A stretch of DNA of 64,000 nt from Bacteroidales bacterium M3 (GCA_001689445.1 LUJN01000012.1:124001-188000), one strand, 5' to 3'; counted from the first letter of the stretch, positions 1 through 8,339 are shown. Numbers and translations: made by a program. The notes: generated from the letters alone by a model not told the origin.

Positions 1-467
1 GTAATCTCAAGACGCTCGGCTCCGTCAATGACATGATTGTTAGTGACGATATAGCCGTCATCACTTATAATCACCCCCGAGCCAAGCCCGAGCTGTTGCT
101 GCTGAGGTTCCTGCTGGCGCGGTTGCTGACGGCGACCGTTACCCTGACCGAAAAAGAAGTCAAACAGCGGGTCGGAAAACATCTCGGAACGTGACCCGTA
201 GCCATATCCGCGCGGTGTGGCGTAGCTCTTTATGCTCACCACTCCGTTGATTGTGCTCTCGGCGGCGTGAGTGAAATCGGTCTCAGGCGTAGCCCGCTGC
301 GACACATTGAGAAAAGCCCCTTTCTGAGGAGAGCCGGCAGCAATCACCGTATCTCCAAAAATCTTGCCGGGAGCCTGGGACACCCCACGCATTGCCATCA
401 CAGTAAATGCCGAACTCAACATGGCTACACCACATGCCAATAATGTGATTTTTCCGTAGATTTTCAT
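1..467 (-). CDS. HtrA/DegP-type serine protease, N-terminal part (cut by window edge)
   Basis: Periplasmic quality-control protease of the trypsin-like Do family. Only the first 155 codons lie in the window. They hold an N-terminal hydrophobic segment (start MKIYGKITLLACGVAML), a glycine/glutamine-rich loop typical of the Do family LA loop, and the start of the protease core. The core shows LGSGVIISDDGYIVTNNHVI, where the H is the catalytic histidine. The aspartate, serine and PDZ domains lie beyond the edge. The start at 467 is the only Met that leaves a complete export signal. A full two-part promoter lies about 70 bases upstream. Divergent from the NlpC/P60 lipoprotein. Confidence 0.9.
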   Translation of the reverse strand, partial: MKIYGKITLLACGVAMLSSAFTVMAMRGVSQAPGKIFGDTVIAAGSPQKGAFLNVSQRATPETDFTHAAESTINGVVSIKSYATPRGYGYGSRSEMFSDPLFDFFFGQGNGRRQQPRQQEPQQQQLGLGSGVIISDDGYIVTNNHVIDGAERLEI

Positions 468-539
468 ATCCTTAATCTGTTAAAATAGTTATTGCGTTAA
501 CTTTGTCAATGTTAAATTTTAACTCTAACATAACCACGG

Positions 540-572
540 CAAATGTAATGGAATATTTTGTATCCCCACAAA
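540..572 (-). promoter_or_regulatory. Promoter of the htrA-like gene
   Basis: On the minus strand TTTG (572-569) is followed after 21 bases by TACATTTG (547-540), a perfect match to the Bacteroidota housekeeping promoter TTTG-N19-21-TAnnTTTG. Expected start of transcription is near 535, giving a leader of about 68 bases. Confidence 0.7.
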
Positions 573-737
573 AAAATCCTGCTGCTTAATCTATTTTAAT
601 ACAGAGCCATGGTTAATTAAATCAATTTTTTTTGATTTCTGCAAAATATATTAAAAACAGGCTTTTTCATCCAATTTTAAGCACTTCCCACCCATAGCTT
701 TTACCATGCAAATATCTTCCGATTGAAGATTATTCCC

Positions 738-745
738 TAATTTTG
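738..745 (+). promoter_or_regulatory. -7 box upstream of the NlpC/P60 lipoprotein
   Basis: TAATTTTG matches TAnnTTTG. No good TTTG is seen at the usual distance upstream. Transcription would start near 750, only about 10 bases before the ATG at 760 and 16 before the in-frame ATG at 766, so the second Met may be the real start. Confidence 0.5.
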
Positions 746-759
746 CCTTATTACTTCTT

Positions 760-1533
760 ATGACTATGCATAGACCGCTATCACTACTTGCCACTTTTGT
801 CATCATGCTTATGGTGCTCTCGGGCTGCCATTCGTCCCGTAAGGCCGCCGGCGGCACGTCGTCCACCCAATCACGCTCGGCCATAGTGAAAGAAGCGCAC
901 AAATGGCTCGGGACAAAATACAAGTATGGTGGCATCGACCGTTCAGGGGTCGACTGTTCAGGCATGGTGATGCGGGTGTACGACAAAGCTGCCGGGGTAA
1001 AACTACCGCGCTCGTCGGCACAGCAGCGCGAGTTCTGCAAGTCTATACGCCGCAAAGAACTCGCGGCGGGCGACCTGCTGTTTTTCGCAACGGGGCGCGA
1101 CAAGACCCGCGTATCGCATGTAGGTATATATATAGGAGACGGGAAGATGATTCACGCCTCCACGTCCAAGGGGGTCATCACGAGCAGTCTCAACGAGAAG
1201 TATTATGCCAACAAATACCACTCCTCGGGACGCGTGACAGCCCAGTCCAAGTCCTCTCCCCGCCAACGGCCTTCCCGGACAGAGCCTACACAGGAATTGA
1301 AAAAGCCCGATGTGCCCTCAATACGCCTTGAAGACCTGATTTCACGCGACAACCCCAAACTACCCACCCCCCCGGCACCACAGCCTCATGTCATCGTTCC
1401 CGCCAGACCGATGGCCGATACACCCTCCGACACCACCGCCAATCCCACGCCATCCGCCACTGTAGGAGGCCGGATTCTTGACGATGTAATCGAGCAGAAA
1501 ATAGACTCGATATATGGTTCATGGATGGATTAG
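760..1533 (+). CDS. NlpC/P60 family cell-wall peptidase lipoprotein
   Basis: Likely a D,L-endopeptidase cutting peptidoglycan stem peptides. Residues 1-23 form a lipoprotein signal with lipobox VLSGC (Cys23). The NlpC/P60 domain spans about residues 40-155, with catalytic Cys66 in GVDCSGM, the catalytic His in SHVGIYIG and a further His in HAST. The last 100 residues are rich in Pro, Ser and Thr, probably a flexible linker, ending in an amphipathic stretch. The start may be the Met at 766, which keeps the lipobox and leaves more room after the promoter box. A hairpin terminator follows directly. Confidence 0.88.
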   Translation: MTMHRPLSLLATFVIMLMVLSGCHSSRKAAGGTSSTQSRSAIVKEAHKWLGTKYKYGGIDRSGVDCSGMVMRVYDKAAGVKLPRSSAQQREFCKSIRRKELAAGDLLFFATGRDKTRVSHVGIYIGDGKMIHASTSKGVITSSLNEKYYANKYHSSGRVTAQSKSSPRQRPSRTEPTQELKKPDVPSIRLEDLISRDNPKLPTPPAPQPHVIVPARPMADTPSDTTANPTPSATVGGRILDDVIEQKIDSIYGSWMD

Positions 1534-1540
1534 GCACAAA

Positions 1541-1564
1541 AAGAGACCGGCATACCGGTCTTTT
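1541..1564 (+). terminator. Intrinsic terminator after the NlpC/P60 gene
   Basis: GACCGG (1545-1550), loop CATA, CCGGTC (1555-1560), extended by A/T pairs on both sides and ending in TTTT. It sits 8 bases after the stop codon. Confidence 0.7.
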
Positions 1565-1600
1565 CAGCAAAAAGTGTTAACTTAGCGGCAGACAAACGGA

Positions 1601-1630
1601 GAAAAAAGTCCATCCTCATGTGACTTTTTC
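1601..1630 (+). other. Hairpin in the leader of the first YtxH gene
   Basis: AAAAAGTC (1603-1610) pairs with GACTTTTT (1622-1629) around an 11-base loop, with CGG/CCG able to extend it across small bulges. It lies 50 bases upstream of the first YtxH gene. It may be a second terminator or a structured leader; no long T run follows. Confidence 0.3.
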
Positions 1631-1680
1631 CGTTTTCAAGCGTTATTAAGGGTATACTAATTCAAAAACTTAAAGAAAAT

Positions 1681-1884
1681 ATGAAAGCATTAAACGTAAT
1701 TTTAGCTGTTTTGGGTGGTGCGGCAGCAGGTGCCGCCATCGGTCTGCTTCTCGCTCCTGAAAAGGGTGAAGACACTCGCAAAATAATAGCCGACTTCCTT
1801 AAAGAAAAAGGCATACGCCTGAAGAAAAACAAATTTGAGGCCCTTGTTGACGAGATTGCCGAAGAGATAGCCGACGTAAAGTAA
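1681..1884 (+). CDS. YtxH domain protein (first of two)
   Basis: Small 67-residue protein. Residues 4-25 form a Gly/Ala-rich membrane segment followed by LLLAPEKGEDTRKII, the hallmark of the YtxH family (often mislabelled gas vesicle protein). The C-terminal half is charged and helical. The role is unknown; family members are membrane-anchored and often linked to stress. It is the first gene of a run of four small membrane-associated genes (1681-3006). A near copy follows 61 bases later. Confidence 0.8.
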   Translation: MKALNVILAVLGGAAAGAAIGLLLAPEKGEDTRKIIADFLKEKGIRLKKNKFEALVDEIAEEIADVK

Positions 1885-1945
1885 CCCACTACGCGACATC
1901 AACCCTACCGTAAATAATACTATCTATTATAAATCTTACAACCAC

Positions 1946-2140
1946 ATGTCAAGAAGCATCCTTTACGCATTTATCGGTGGCACCCTTGCCGGCGCTGCCG
2001 CTGCATTGCTGCTCGCTCCTGAAAAGGGCGTCGAGTTGCGTGAGCGCATAAAGTCAATCCTAAAGCGTCGCGGTCTTTGCTGCTGCGACGACGACGTGGA
2101 TGAACTTGTAGAGCAGCTTACAGCCGAAATAGAGGACTGA
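1946..2140 (+). CDS. YtxH domain protein (second copy)
   Basis: 64 residues with the same layout as the gene upstream: Gly/Ala-rich membrane helix, then LLLAPEKGVELRERI and a charged tail. The tail holds an unusual CCCDDD cluster (two of whose cysteines are adjacent to a third) that the first copy lacks and that could bind metal; this is inference. The shared APEKG motif suggests a local duplication. Confidence 0.75.
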   Translation: MSRSILYAFIGGTLAGAAAALLLAPEKGVELRERIKSILKRRGLCCCDDDVDELVEQLTAEIED

Positions 2141-2282
2141 CCGATGCTGCGGAGGCATAATGCCTATCGCCGCACCACAGTCTCCCCACAACGACATCGG
2201 CAGATTTCCGTCACACGGAGCAACATCACACTGCCGATGTCGTTTTTCATAACCCCAACCACCTTTCAGCATTTATCCGTTT

Positions 2283-2648
2283 ATGATCAACAAGGAGAGC
2301 TATAAAAATCTGTTTGCCTCAGTCAAGCGCATGGCATTGCTCAGGTTTGAAGGACTTAGACTCGGAGCGGTCGACAAGGCCACAGTGCTTTTATCGACCA
2401 TCGCGCTTGTCATCGTGGCTTTCATTCTTGTGTCGGCTGCTTTGCTCTTTTTTGCAATAGCCCTCACCTATTGGCTGTCGACAGTCATTTCCACGGCCTG
2501 GGCGTTCCTCATCGTGGGGGCGATATTCCTCGTCCTTCTCGGGGGCATATTCCTTGCACGCCGCAAACTGGTGTTTGACCCTGTGGCAAGAGGTTTGTCA
2601 CGCCTATTCCTCTCACCCGAAAAAACCGACGACGATGAAACGAAATGA
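2283..2648 (+). CDS. Holin-like small inner-membrane protein
   Basis: 121 residues with a short N-terminal cytoplasmic stretch, two long hydrophobic segments (about residues 38-62 and 70-93) and an acidic tail. The layout matches the phage-holin-like superfamily III proteins found in many Bacteroidota chromosomes, which are not phage genes. The reading frame overlaps the next gene by 14 bases, so the two are probably translated together. The role is probably in envelope homeostasis, judged from the YtxH neighbours. Confidence 0.65.
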   Translation: MINKESYKNLFASVKRMALLRFEGLRLGAVDKATVLLSTIALVIVAFILVSAALLFFAIALTYWLSTVISTAWAFLIVGAIFLVLLGGIFLARRKLVFDPVARGLSRLFLSPEKTDDDETK

Positions 2649-3006
2649 CAAGAAAACATCCTGGAACGGATATACCCTTGAGGAGATACGCTACAGGCGG
2701 CTGCTCAACGTCGCGCATGAGGAGATTGAGCGTGAACAGCTCACGCGCCAATTCAAGGAAACGGCAAAGACTGCCTCCTCACTCGGCATGACTGCTGCGC
2801 CATTGGCTCTAATCGGAGGCTCGACACCTGCTATAGGAGTGCTGAAAAAAATGCTCGGCGCATTAAGTTATATGGACTATGCCATCGTCGCATTTAAGGT
2901 GGGCCAACGGCTATTTGACACTATCAGGCTATGGCGCGGCAAGAAGAAAGCCGACGTGCCCGACAAGGCAAAAAAGGCAGCCAAGTCCCGACAGCTGAAA
3001 AAATAG
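2635..3006 (+). CDS. Conserved-looking basic small membrane-associated protein
   Basis: 123 residues. The start at 2635 (MKRNDKKTSW) is chosen because it sits inside the end of the holin-like gene, a typical coupled overlap; a longer frame reaching back to 2554 would run through that gene. It has a polar N-terminus, a helical charged stretch at 25-45, a weakly hydrophobic region at 50-95, and a very Lys/Ala-rich tail ending QLKK. No family recognised. It is probably a partner of the holin-like protein. Confidence 0.6.
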   Translation: MKRNDKKTSWNGYTLEEIRYRRLLNVAHEEIEREQLTRQFKETAKTASSLGMTAAPLALIGGSTPAIGVLKKMLGALSYMDYAIVAFKVGQRLFDTIRLWRGKKKADVPDKAKKAAKSRQLKK

Positions 3007-3055
3007 CCCCGAAACAGACATCACATCACATTTTGCTAATACACGTACATAATAG

Positions 3056-3901
3056 ATGAACGATTACACCGAGCTGCGCCTCGACATCAACCCCTGTAGC
3101 GAAACCGCCACAGACATCATGGCGGCAATGCTGTGCGAACATGGATACGAGAGCTTTGTCCCCGATGCAAAAGGACTCACGGCATACATCCGGCGGGAGC
3201 TTTATTCGCCTGAAGAGGTGGATGCCGTCATCGCGGACTTCCCGATGGAGTGCGACATAACCACCCATGCCATAATGATTGAGGGCAAGGACTGGAATGC
3301 CGAGTGGGAGAAACACTATTTCAAGCCCATAATAGTGGGCGATCGTTGTGTGATACACAGCTCTTTCCACACCGACGTACCTCATGCCGAATACGACATA
3401 GTGATTGACCCGAAAATGGCATTCGGCACGGGACATCACTCCACGACTTCGCTCATAATAAGACGGTTGCTTGACATGGACCTGCAAGGCCGCAAGGTTC
3501 TTGACATGGGAACAGGAACAGGCATACTCGCCATACTCGCCGCAATGAGGGGGGCAACGCCCGTCATCGGCATAGAGATTGACCGCGCCGCAAAGCTCAA
3601 TGCCGAGGAGAATGTGACACTCAACCGCCACCCGGAGATAAAGATACTGCTTGGCGACGCCTCTTCGCTCGCACTTGTTGACGGGGTGGACCTTTTTATA
3701 GCCAACATCAACCGCAATATAATCACGGGCGACATCCGCGCCTATGCCGAGACGATGAAGCCCGGGGCGACGATGCTCCTGAGCGGATTTTACGTCGATG
3801 ACATTCCCGTGGTCAGCGCGGCTGCCGAGGAGGCCGGAATAAGCTACAAGTCATTCACCGAGCATGACAACTGGGCGTGCATGGAACTCGTCAAACGATA
3901 A
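3056..3901 (+). CDS. prmA: Ribosomal protein L11 methyltransferase
   Basis: Transfers methyl groups from S-adenosylmethionine to ribosomal protein L11. 281 residues, close to the usual 280-300. It carries the PrmA signature KMAFGTGHHSTT (about 120-131) that begins the catalytic domain, the SAM-binding glycine loop LDMGTGTGILAI (about 147-158), and the NIN-type motif (ANINRNII). The N-terminal 100 residues form the L11-binding domain. A small outer-membrane protein gene starts 8 bases downstream. Confidence 0.93.
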   Translation: MNDYTELRLDINPCSETATDIMAAMLCEHGYESFVPDAKGLTAYIRRELYSPEEVDAVIADFPMECDITTHAIMIEGKDWNAEWEKHYFKPIIVGDRCVIHSSFHTDVPHAEYDIVIDPKMAFGTGHHSTTSLIIRRLLDMDLQGRKVLDMGTGTGILAILAAMRGATPVIGIEIDRAAKLNAEENVTLNRHPEIKILLGDASSLALVDGVDLFIANINRNIITGDIRAYAETMKPGATMLLSGFYVDDIPVVSAAAEEAGISYKSFTEHDNWACMELVKR

Positions 3902-3909
3902 CACCGCCT

Positions 3910-4500
3910 ATGAAAAGATTAGCCATATCAACACTACTCTCCATAGCCTCCGTCGTTACCCTCTATGCCCAGGACGCCGACTACACGGCCGGCAACAACC
4001 AATACAAGGTGGAAGAAGCTCCCAAGACGACATCATCGCCAATGAGCCATTTCACATGGGGGGCCGAGATAGGAAGCGGCATAGACCTCAACGGCAACAA
4101 CATGTCGTCGGTGCTCATTGACGCGGGATTCGGCTACAAGAACGACATCATCAACTTTGCCGGCATCGGGGCCGGCATCAATGTCATGTTCAGCAACAGC
4201 TCGCGCCTGTTTCCTGTGTATGCCATGCTGCGCACAGGCTTTCAGCCCAAGCCCACACTGCTGTTTATGGATCTGAGAGTCGGATGTTCGTTCAACAATC
4301 TCGGCAACTCCGAAAGCCAGGTCGGATTTTACGGTTCAGGTGGTCTAGGATTCAATCTCGCGTTGAGCAGCAAGTTCAAGAGCCACATAATAGTGGGATA
4401 CAACTACTCGGGACTGCAATCCTACACCGACAAAAAAGGGGTGCACCATGACGTGTCGGATATAAACGCCGCATTTGTGCGTCTTGGCATCACATTTTGA
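3910..4500 (+). CDS. Outer-membrane beta-barrel (porin-type) protein
   Basis: 196 residues with a signal peptide cut after LYAQ (about residue 22). The rest alternates polar and hydrophobic residues in short strands separated by Gly/Asn turns and ends in a C-terminal strand with terminal Phe (VRLGITF), a classic outer-membrane insertion signal. The start at 3910 is preferred because it gives a normal signal peptide. It resembles the small barrel family (PF13568/OMP_b-brl) common in Bacteroidota. Function unknown. Confidence 0.75.
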   Translation: MKRLAISTLLSIASVVTLYAQDADYTAGNNQYKVEEAPKTTSSPMSHFTWGAEIGSGIDLNGNNMSSVLIDAGFGYKNDIINFAGIGAGINVMFSNSSRLFPVYAMLRTGFQPKPTLLFMDLRVGCSFNNLGNSESQVGFYGSGGLGFNLALSSKFKSHIIVGYNYSGLQSYTDKKGVHHDVSDINAAFVRLGITF

Positions 4501-4591
4501 CGAATTTGTAGGCAAAATTTACGATGTGTAAGCAAAAGCACCCTCACAGCACGATTTTGCAAGTCTAATCGGAAAAATATTTTGCCTTTTA

Positions 4592-4622
4592 TTTGATATA
4601 TAAAAATAAAGTAGTAATTTTG
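4592..4622 (+). promoter_or_regulatory. Promoter of the leu operon
   Basis: TTTG (4592-4595), 19-base spacer, TAATTTTG (4615-4622): a perfect two-part Bacteroidota promoter. Expected transcription start is about 4627, 18 bases before the leader peptide ATG. Confidence 0.8.
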
Positions 4623-4644
4623 CAGCCATAAAGAAAGAAACAGT

Positions 4645-4701
4645 ATGATGAACTCAATTATTCTTTCCCTATCCATTATCGGGCTTACGCTATCAATATA
4701 A
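4645..4701 (+). CDS. Leu/Ile-rich leader peptide of the leu operon
   Basis: Eighteen codons, MMNSIILSLSIIGLTLSI, with 4 Leu (CTT, CTA, CTT, CTA at codons 7, 9, 14, 16) and 5 Ile (codons 5, 6, 11, 12, 18). It lies between a perfect promoter and an intrinsic terminator upstream of leuA. Composition, size and position are those of an attenuation leader: ribosome stalling for lack of charged tRNA-Leu or tRNA-Ile would decide which RNA hairpin forms. The alternative start at 4648 gives 17 residues. It is too short for ordinary gene callers. Confidence 0.75.
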   Translation: MMNSIILSLSIIGLTLSI

Positions 4702-4785
4702 TTGCGGGAGAAAGAAGTTGTGGTCATTATGATATAGCAATGAAAAAGCATCGGTCTTTCTCCATCATGGGGAAAGACCTTTTTT
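4661..4785 (+). promoter_or_regulatory. Transcription attenuator of the leu operon
   Basis: Four segments are visible. Segment 1 TTCTTTCCC (4661-4669, inside the leader codons) pairs with segment 2 GGGAGAAAGAA (4706-4716) with one bulge. Segment 2 GGAGAAAGA (4707-4715) pairs perfectly with segment 3 TCTTTCTCC (4755-4763), the antiterminator. Segment 3 extended (4753-4763) pairs with segment 4 (4769-4779) as an 11-bp stem with loop ATCAT, followed by six T: the terminator. With Leu/Ile plentiful the ribosome reaches the stop at 4699 and covers segment 2, so the terminator forms. On starvation it stalls upstream, 2:3 forms and leuA is transcribed. Confidence 0.8.
4753..4785 (+). terminator. Attenuator terminator hairpin of the leu operon
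   Basis: The 11-bp stem 4753-4763/4769-4779 (one G-T wobble), loop ATCAT, then TTTTTT at 4780-4785. It ends 29 bases before the leuA start. Its 5' arm is also the 3' arm of the antiterminator, so the two structures exclude each other. Confidence 0.85.
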
Positions 4786-4814
4786 ATGGTAATTAATCAA
4801 CATAACAGGATACA

Positions 4815-6311
4815 ATGAGCGACAGATTATTTATCTTCGACACGACACTGCGCGACGGCGAGCAGGTGCCCGGCTGCCAACTCAACACAGTTGAGAAAAT
4901 CGAGGTGGCAAAGGCTCTTGAGGAGCTGGGTGTGGACGTCATAGAGGCGGGGTTTCCCGTGTCAAGCCCAGGTGACTTCAACTCGGTAGTGGAAATCTCC
5001 AAGGCAGTCACATGGCCCACGATATGCGCCCTCACACGCGCCGTCGAAAATGACATCCGTGTGGCCGCCGAGGCTCTCCAATATGCCAAGCACAAGCGCA
5101 TCCACACAGGAATAGGCACCTCCGACTACCACATCCGCTACAAGTTCAACTCCAACCGCGAGGAGATACTTGAGCGCGCCATCGCCTGCGTCAGCTACGC
5201 CAAGAAGTTTGTCGAGGATGTGCAGTTCTACGCCGAGGATGCCGGCCGCACCGACAACGAGTATCTCGCCCGTGTCGTGGAAGCCGTCATAAAGGCCGGC
5301 GCCACAGTGGTGAACATCCCCGACACGACAGGCTACTGCCTCCCCTCCCAGTTCGGAGAGAAGATAAAGTATCTGATGGAGCATGTCGACGGCATCCACA
5401 AGGTGACCATCGCCACCCACTGCCACAACGACCTGGGCATGGCGACGGCCAACACTGTGAGCGGCATTATAAACGGCGCGCGTCAGGCCGAGGTCACCAT
5501 CAACGGCATCGGCGAGCGTGCGGGCAACACCTCGCTTGAGGAGGTCGTGATGACATTCCGTTCCCACAAGGAACTGGGCATAGAGACCAATATCAACACC
5601 ACCAAGATTTCGGGCATAAGCCGCATGGTGTCGAGCCTTATGAACATGCCCGTGCAGCCCAACAAGGCCATTGTGGGCCGCAACGCCTTTGCCCACTCGT
5701 CTGGCATCCACCAGGACGGCGTGCTCAAAAACCGCGAGAGTTACGAGATTATCGACCCCAAGGATGTGGGCATCGACGAAAACTCCATCGTGCTCACCGC
5801 CCGCAGCGGACGTGCCGCCCTCAAGCACCGTCTACACGTGCTCGGCATTGACCTTGACAAGGAAAGTCTCGACAAGGCTTATGAGGAGTTCCTCAAACTC
5901 GCCGACCGCAAAAAGGAAATCAACGACGATGACGTGCTCATGCTTGCCGGAGAGCATCACCGCGCAAAGCACCGCATCAAGCTCGACTTCCTGCAGGTCA
6001 CCGCAGGTGTCGGAGTACATTCAGTCGCCAGCGTCGGTCTCGACATATCAGGCGAGAAGTTTGAGGCATGTGCATCCGGCAACGGCCCTGTCGATGCAGC
6101 CATCTGCGCGATAAAAAATATCATACGCCGCAAGATGCTCGTCAAGGAGTTCCTTATCCAGGCCATCAACAAGGGGAGCAACGATGTCGGCAAGGTGCAT
6201 ATGACAGTCGAGTATGACAACAACAGCTACTACGGGTTCTCGGCCAACACCGACATCGTGGCAGCGAGCGCCGAAGCGTTTATTGACGCAATCAACAAGT
6301 TTGTACACTAA
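4815..6311 (+). CDS. leuA: 2-Isopropylmalate synthase
   Basis: Joins acetyl-CoA and 2-oxoisovalerate, the first committed step of leucine synthesis. 498 residues. The N-terminal TIM-barrel begins with FDTTLRDGEQVPG (residues 8-20), followed by the metal-binding HCHNDLGMA motif and NGIGERAGN. The C-terminal leucine-binding dimer domain (about 390-498) contains VTAGVGVHSVASVGLDI and GNGPVDAA, so feedback inhibition by leucine is expected. First structural gene behind the attenuator; leuC follows 23 bases later. Confidence 0.95.
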   Translation: MSDRLFIFDTTLRDGEQVPGCQLNTVEKIEVAKALEELGVDVIEAGFPVSSPGDFNSVVEISKAVTWPTICALTRAVENDIRVAAEALQYAKHKRIHTGIGTSDYHIRYKFNSNREEILERAIACVSYAKKFVEDVQFYAEDAGRTDNEYLARVVEAVIKAGATVVNIPDTTGYCLPSQFGEKIKYLMEHVDGIHKVTIATHCHNDLGMATANTVSGIINGARQAEVTINGIGERAGNTSLEEVVMTFRSHKELGIETNINTTKISGISRMVSSLMNMPVQPNKAIVGRNAFAHSSGIHQDGVLKNRESYEIIDPKDVGIDENSIVLTARSGRAALKHRLHVLGIDLDKESLDKAYEEFLKLADRKKEINDDDVLMLAGEHHRAKHRIKLDFLQVTAGVGVHSVASVGLDISGEKFEACASGNGPVDAAICAIKNIIRRKMLVKEFLIQAINKGSNDVGKVHMTVEYDNNSYYGFSANTDIVAASAEAFIDAINKFVH

Positions 6312-6334
6312 TCATCATCACAATAATTACGATA

Positions 6335-7729
6335 ATGGCAAATACATTATTTGACAAAATATGGGATGCCCATGTGGTGAATCTCATCGAGGGAGGCCCC
6401 TCCCAGCTCTATATCGACCGCCACTACTGTCACGAGGTGACAAGTCCGCAGGCATTCGACGGACTGCGTCAGCGCGGGCTGAAGGTGTTCCGTCCCGAGA
6501 AGACATTCTGCTCCCCCGACCACAATATCCCCACCCTCAACCAGGACAAGCCAATCGCCGACCCCGTGTCGCGCAACCAGGTGGAGACACTGACCCGCAA
6601 CGCCAATGAGTTTGGCGTGACACTCTACGGTCTCGGACACCGCAAGAACGGTATCATCCACGTCATCGGCCCGGAAAACGGCCTGACGCTCCCCGGATAT
6701 ACAATCGTGTGCGGCGATAGCCATACCTCCACCCACGGCGCATTCGGAGCGGTGGCATTCGGCATCGGCACGAGCGAGGTGGAGATGGTGCTCGCATCGC
6801 AGTGCATCCTCCAGCCCAAGCCAAAGACCATGCGCATCAACGTCAACGGCAAGCTCAAGCCCGGCGTGACCGCAAAGGACATCGCCCTCTACATCATCGC
6901 CAAAATGACAACCGGCGGCGCGACAGGATACTTCGTGGAATATGCTGGCGACACCATCCGCAACCTCTCTATGGAGGAGCGCATGACCGTCTGCAACCTC
7001 TCTATCGAGATGGGGGCACGCGGCGGCATGATTGCCCCCGACGAGACCACATTCGCCTACGTCAAAGGACGTGAGTTCGCCCCCAAGGGTGAGGAGTGGG
7101 ACAAGGCATTGGCCTACTGGCGCACTCTCCGCAGCGACGATGACGCCGTGTTTGACAAAGAAATCAACTTTGACGCCGCCGACATAGAGCCGCGCATCAC
7201 CTATGGCACCAACCCGGGTATGGGCATGGGCATCAACGACGCCATTCCCGCGCCCGATCCCGAGGACGAGGCTGGTAAAATCTCATATGCCAAGTCGTTG
7301 GAATACATGGGCTTTGAAGTGGGTCAGAAACTCGCGGGACACCCGATTGACTACGTTTTTCTCGGCAGCTGCACCAACGGCCGCATAGAGGACTTCCGCG
7401 CGTTTGCCAACTTTGTCAAGGGAAAGAAGAAAGCCCCCAACGTGACCGCATGGCTCGTGCCCGGCTCATGGATGGTCGACGAGCAGATAAAGGCCGAGGG
7501 TCTCGACAAGATACTCGCCGAAGCCGGATTCGAGATACGCCAGCCCGGATGTTCGGCCTGTCTCGCGATGAACGAGGACAAGGTCCCCGCCGGCAAACTC
7601 GCCGTCTCCACCTCCAACCGCAACTTCGAGGGACGTCAGGGCCCCGGCTCGCGCACTATCCTTGCCGGTCCGCTCGTGGCTGCAGCCTCAGCCATCACCG
7701 GCGTGCTCACCGATCCCCGCACTGTCTAA
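6335..7729 (+). CDS. leuC: 3-Isopropylmalate dehydratase, large subunit
   Basis: Aconitase-family enzyme that isomerises 2- to 3-isopropylmalate together with LeuD. 464 residues, as usual. The three [4Fe-4S] ligands are visible: Cys in FLGSCTNGRIEDF and the two Cys of QPGCSACLAMN. It also has GDSHTSTHGAFG near residue 130 and the C-terminal NRNFEGRQGPG motif. leuD starts 22 bases downstream. If the operon also makes citramalate, LeuCD would act on that too. Confidence 0.95.
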   Translation: MANTLFDKIWDAHVVNLIEGGPSQLYIDRHYCHEVTSPQAFDGLRQRGLKVFRPEKTFCSPDHNIPTLNQDKPIADPVSRNQVETLTRNANEFGVTLYGLGHRKNGIIHVIGPENGLTLPGYTIVCGDSHTSTHGAFGAVAFGIGTSEVEMVLASQCILQPKPKTMRINVNGKLKPGVTAKDIALYIIAKMTTGGATGYFVEYAGDTIRNLSMEERMTVCNLSIEMGARGGMIAPDETTFAYVKGREFAPKGEEWDKALAYWRTLRSDDDAVFDKEINFDAADIEPRITYGTNPGMGMGINDAIPAPDPEDEAGKISYAKSLEYMGFEVGQKLAGHPIDYVFLGSCTNGRIEDFRAFANFVKGKKKAPNVTAWLVPGSWMVDEQIKAEGLDKILAEAGFEIRQPGCSACLAMNEDKVPAGKLAVSTSNRNFEGRQGPGSRTILAGPLVAAASAITGVLTDPRTV

Positions 7730-7751
7730 CCCACGTAATCACCTAATCACG

Positions 7752-8339
7752 ATGAAAGAAAAATTCTCAACCATAACCTCCACATGTGTCCCCCTCCCGA
7801 TGGAAAACGTGGACACTGACCAGATAATCCCCGCACGCTTCCTCAAGGCCACTTCCCGCGAGGGGTTCGGCGACAACCTGTTCCGCGACTGGCGATATGA
7901 CAAGGATGGTAACCCGATAAAGGACTTCGTGCTAAATGACCCGACCTACTCGGGGTGCATACTGGTAGCCGGCAAGAACTTCGGTTCTGGCTCAAGCCGC
8001 GAGCACGCCGCATGGGCCATCGCCGACTATGGATTCCGCGTGGTCGTGTCGAGCTTCTTTGCCGACATCCACAAGAACAACGAGCTTAACAACTTCGTGC
8101 TCCCGGTAGTGGTCTCGGAGGAGTTCCTCGCCGAGTTGTTCGACTCCATTGCAGCCAATCCCAAGACTGAAGTAAAGGTCGACCTGCCCGCTCAGACCAT
8201 CACCAACCTCGCCACAGGCCATTCGGAGAGCTTTGAGATAAACCCCTACAAGAAGCACTGCCTCGAACAGGGTCTTGACGACATCGAGTTCCTCCTCTCC
8301 AAGAAAGCCGACATCGAGGCGTGGGAAGCCGCCAAATAG
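7752..8339 (+). CDS. leuD: 3-Isopropylmalate dehydratase, small subunit
   Basis: The swivelling domain partner of LeuC. 195 residues from MKEKFSTITS; an upstream in-frame Met at 7662 lies inside leuC and is rejected. Family motifs: NVDTDQIIPARFLK near the N-terminus and GKNFGSGSSREHAAWAI around residues 75-92, which positions the substrate carboxylate. Follows leuC by 22 bases. Confidence 0.95.
   Translation: MKEKFSTITSTCVPLPMENVDTDQIIPARFLKATSREGFGDNLFRDWRYDKDGNPIKDFVLNDPTYSGCILVAGKNFGSGSSREHAAWAIADYGFRVVVSSFFADIHKNNELNNFVLPVVVSEEFLAELFDSIAANPKTEVKVDLPAQTITNLATGHSESFEINPYKKHCLEQGLDDIEFLLSKKADIEAWEAAK

Noticed and set aside
498..505. Plus-strand TAACTTTG as a promoter toward the NlpC gene
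   Set aside because: It lies 255 bases upstream of the gene in the leader of the divergent gene, with no TTTG partner; a closer box exists at 738-745.
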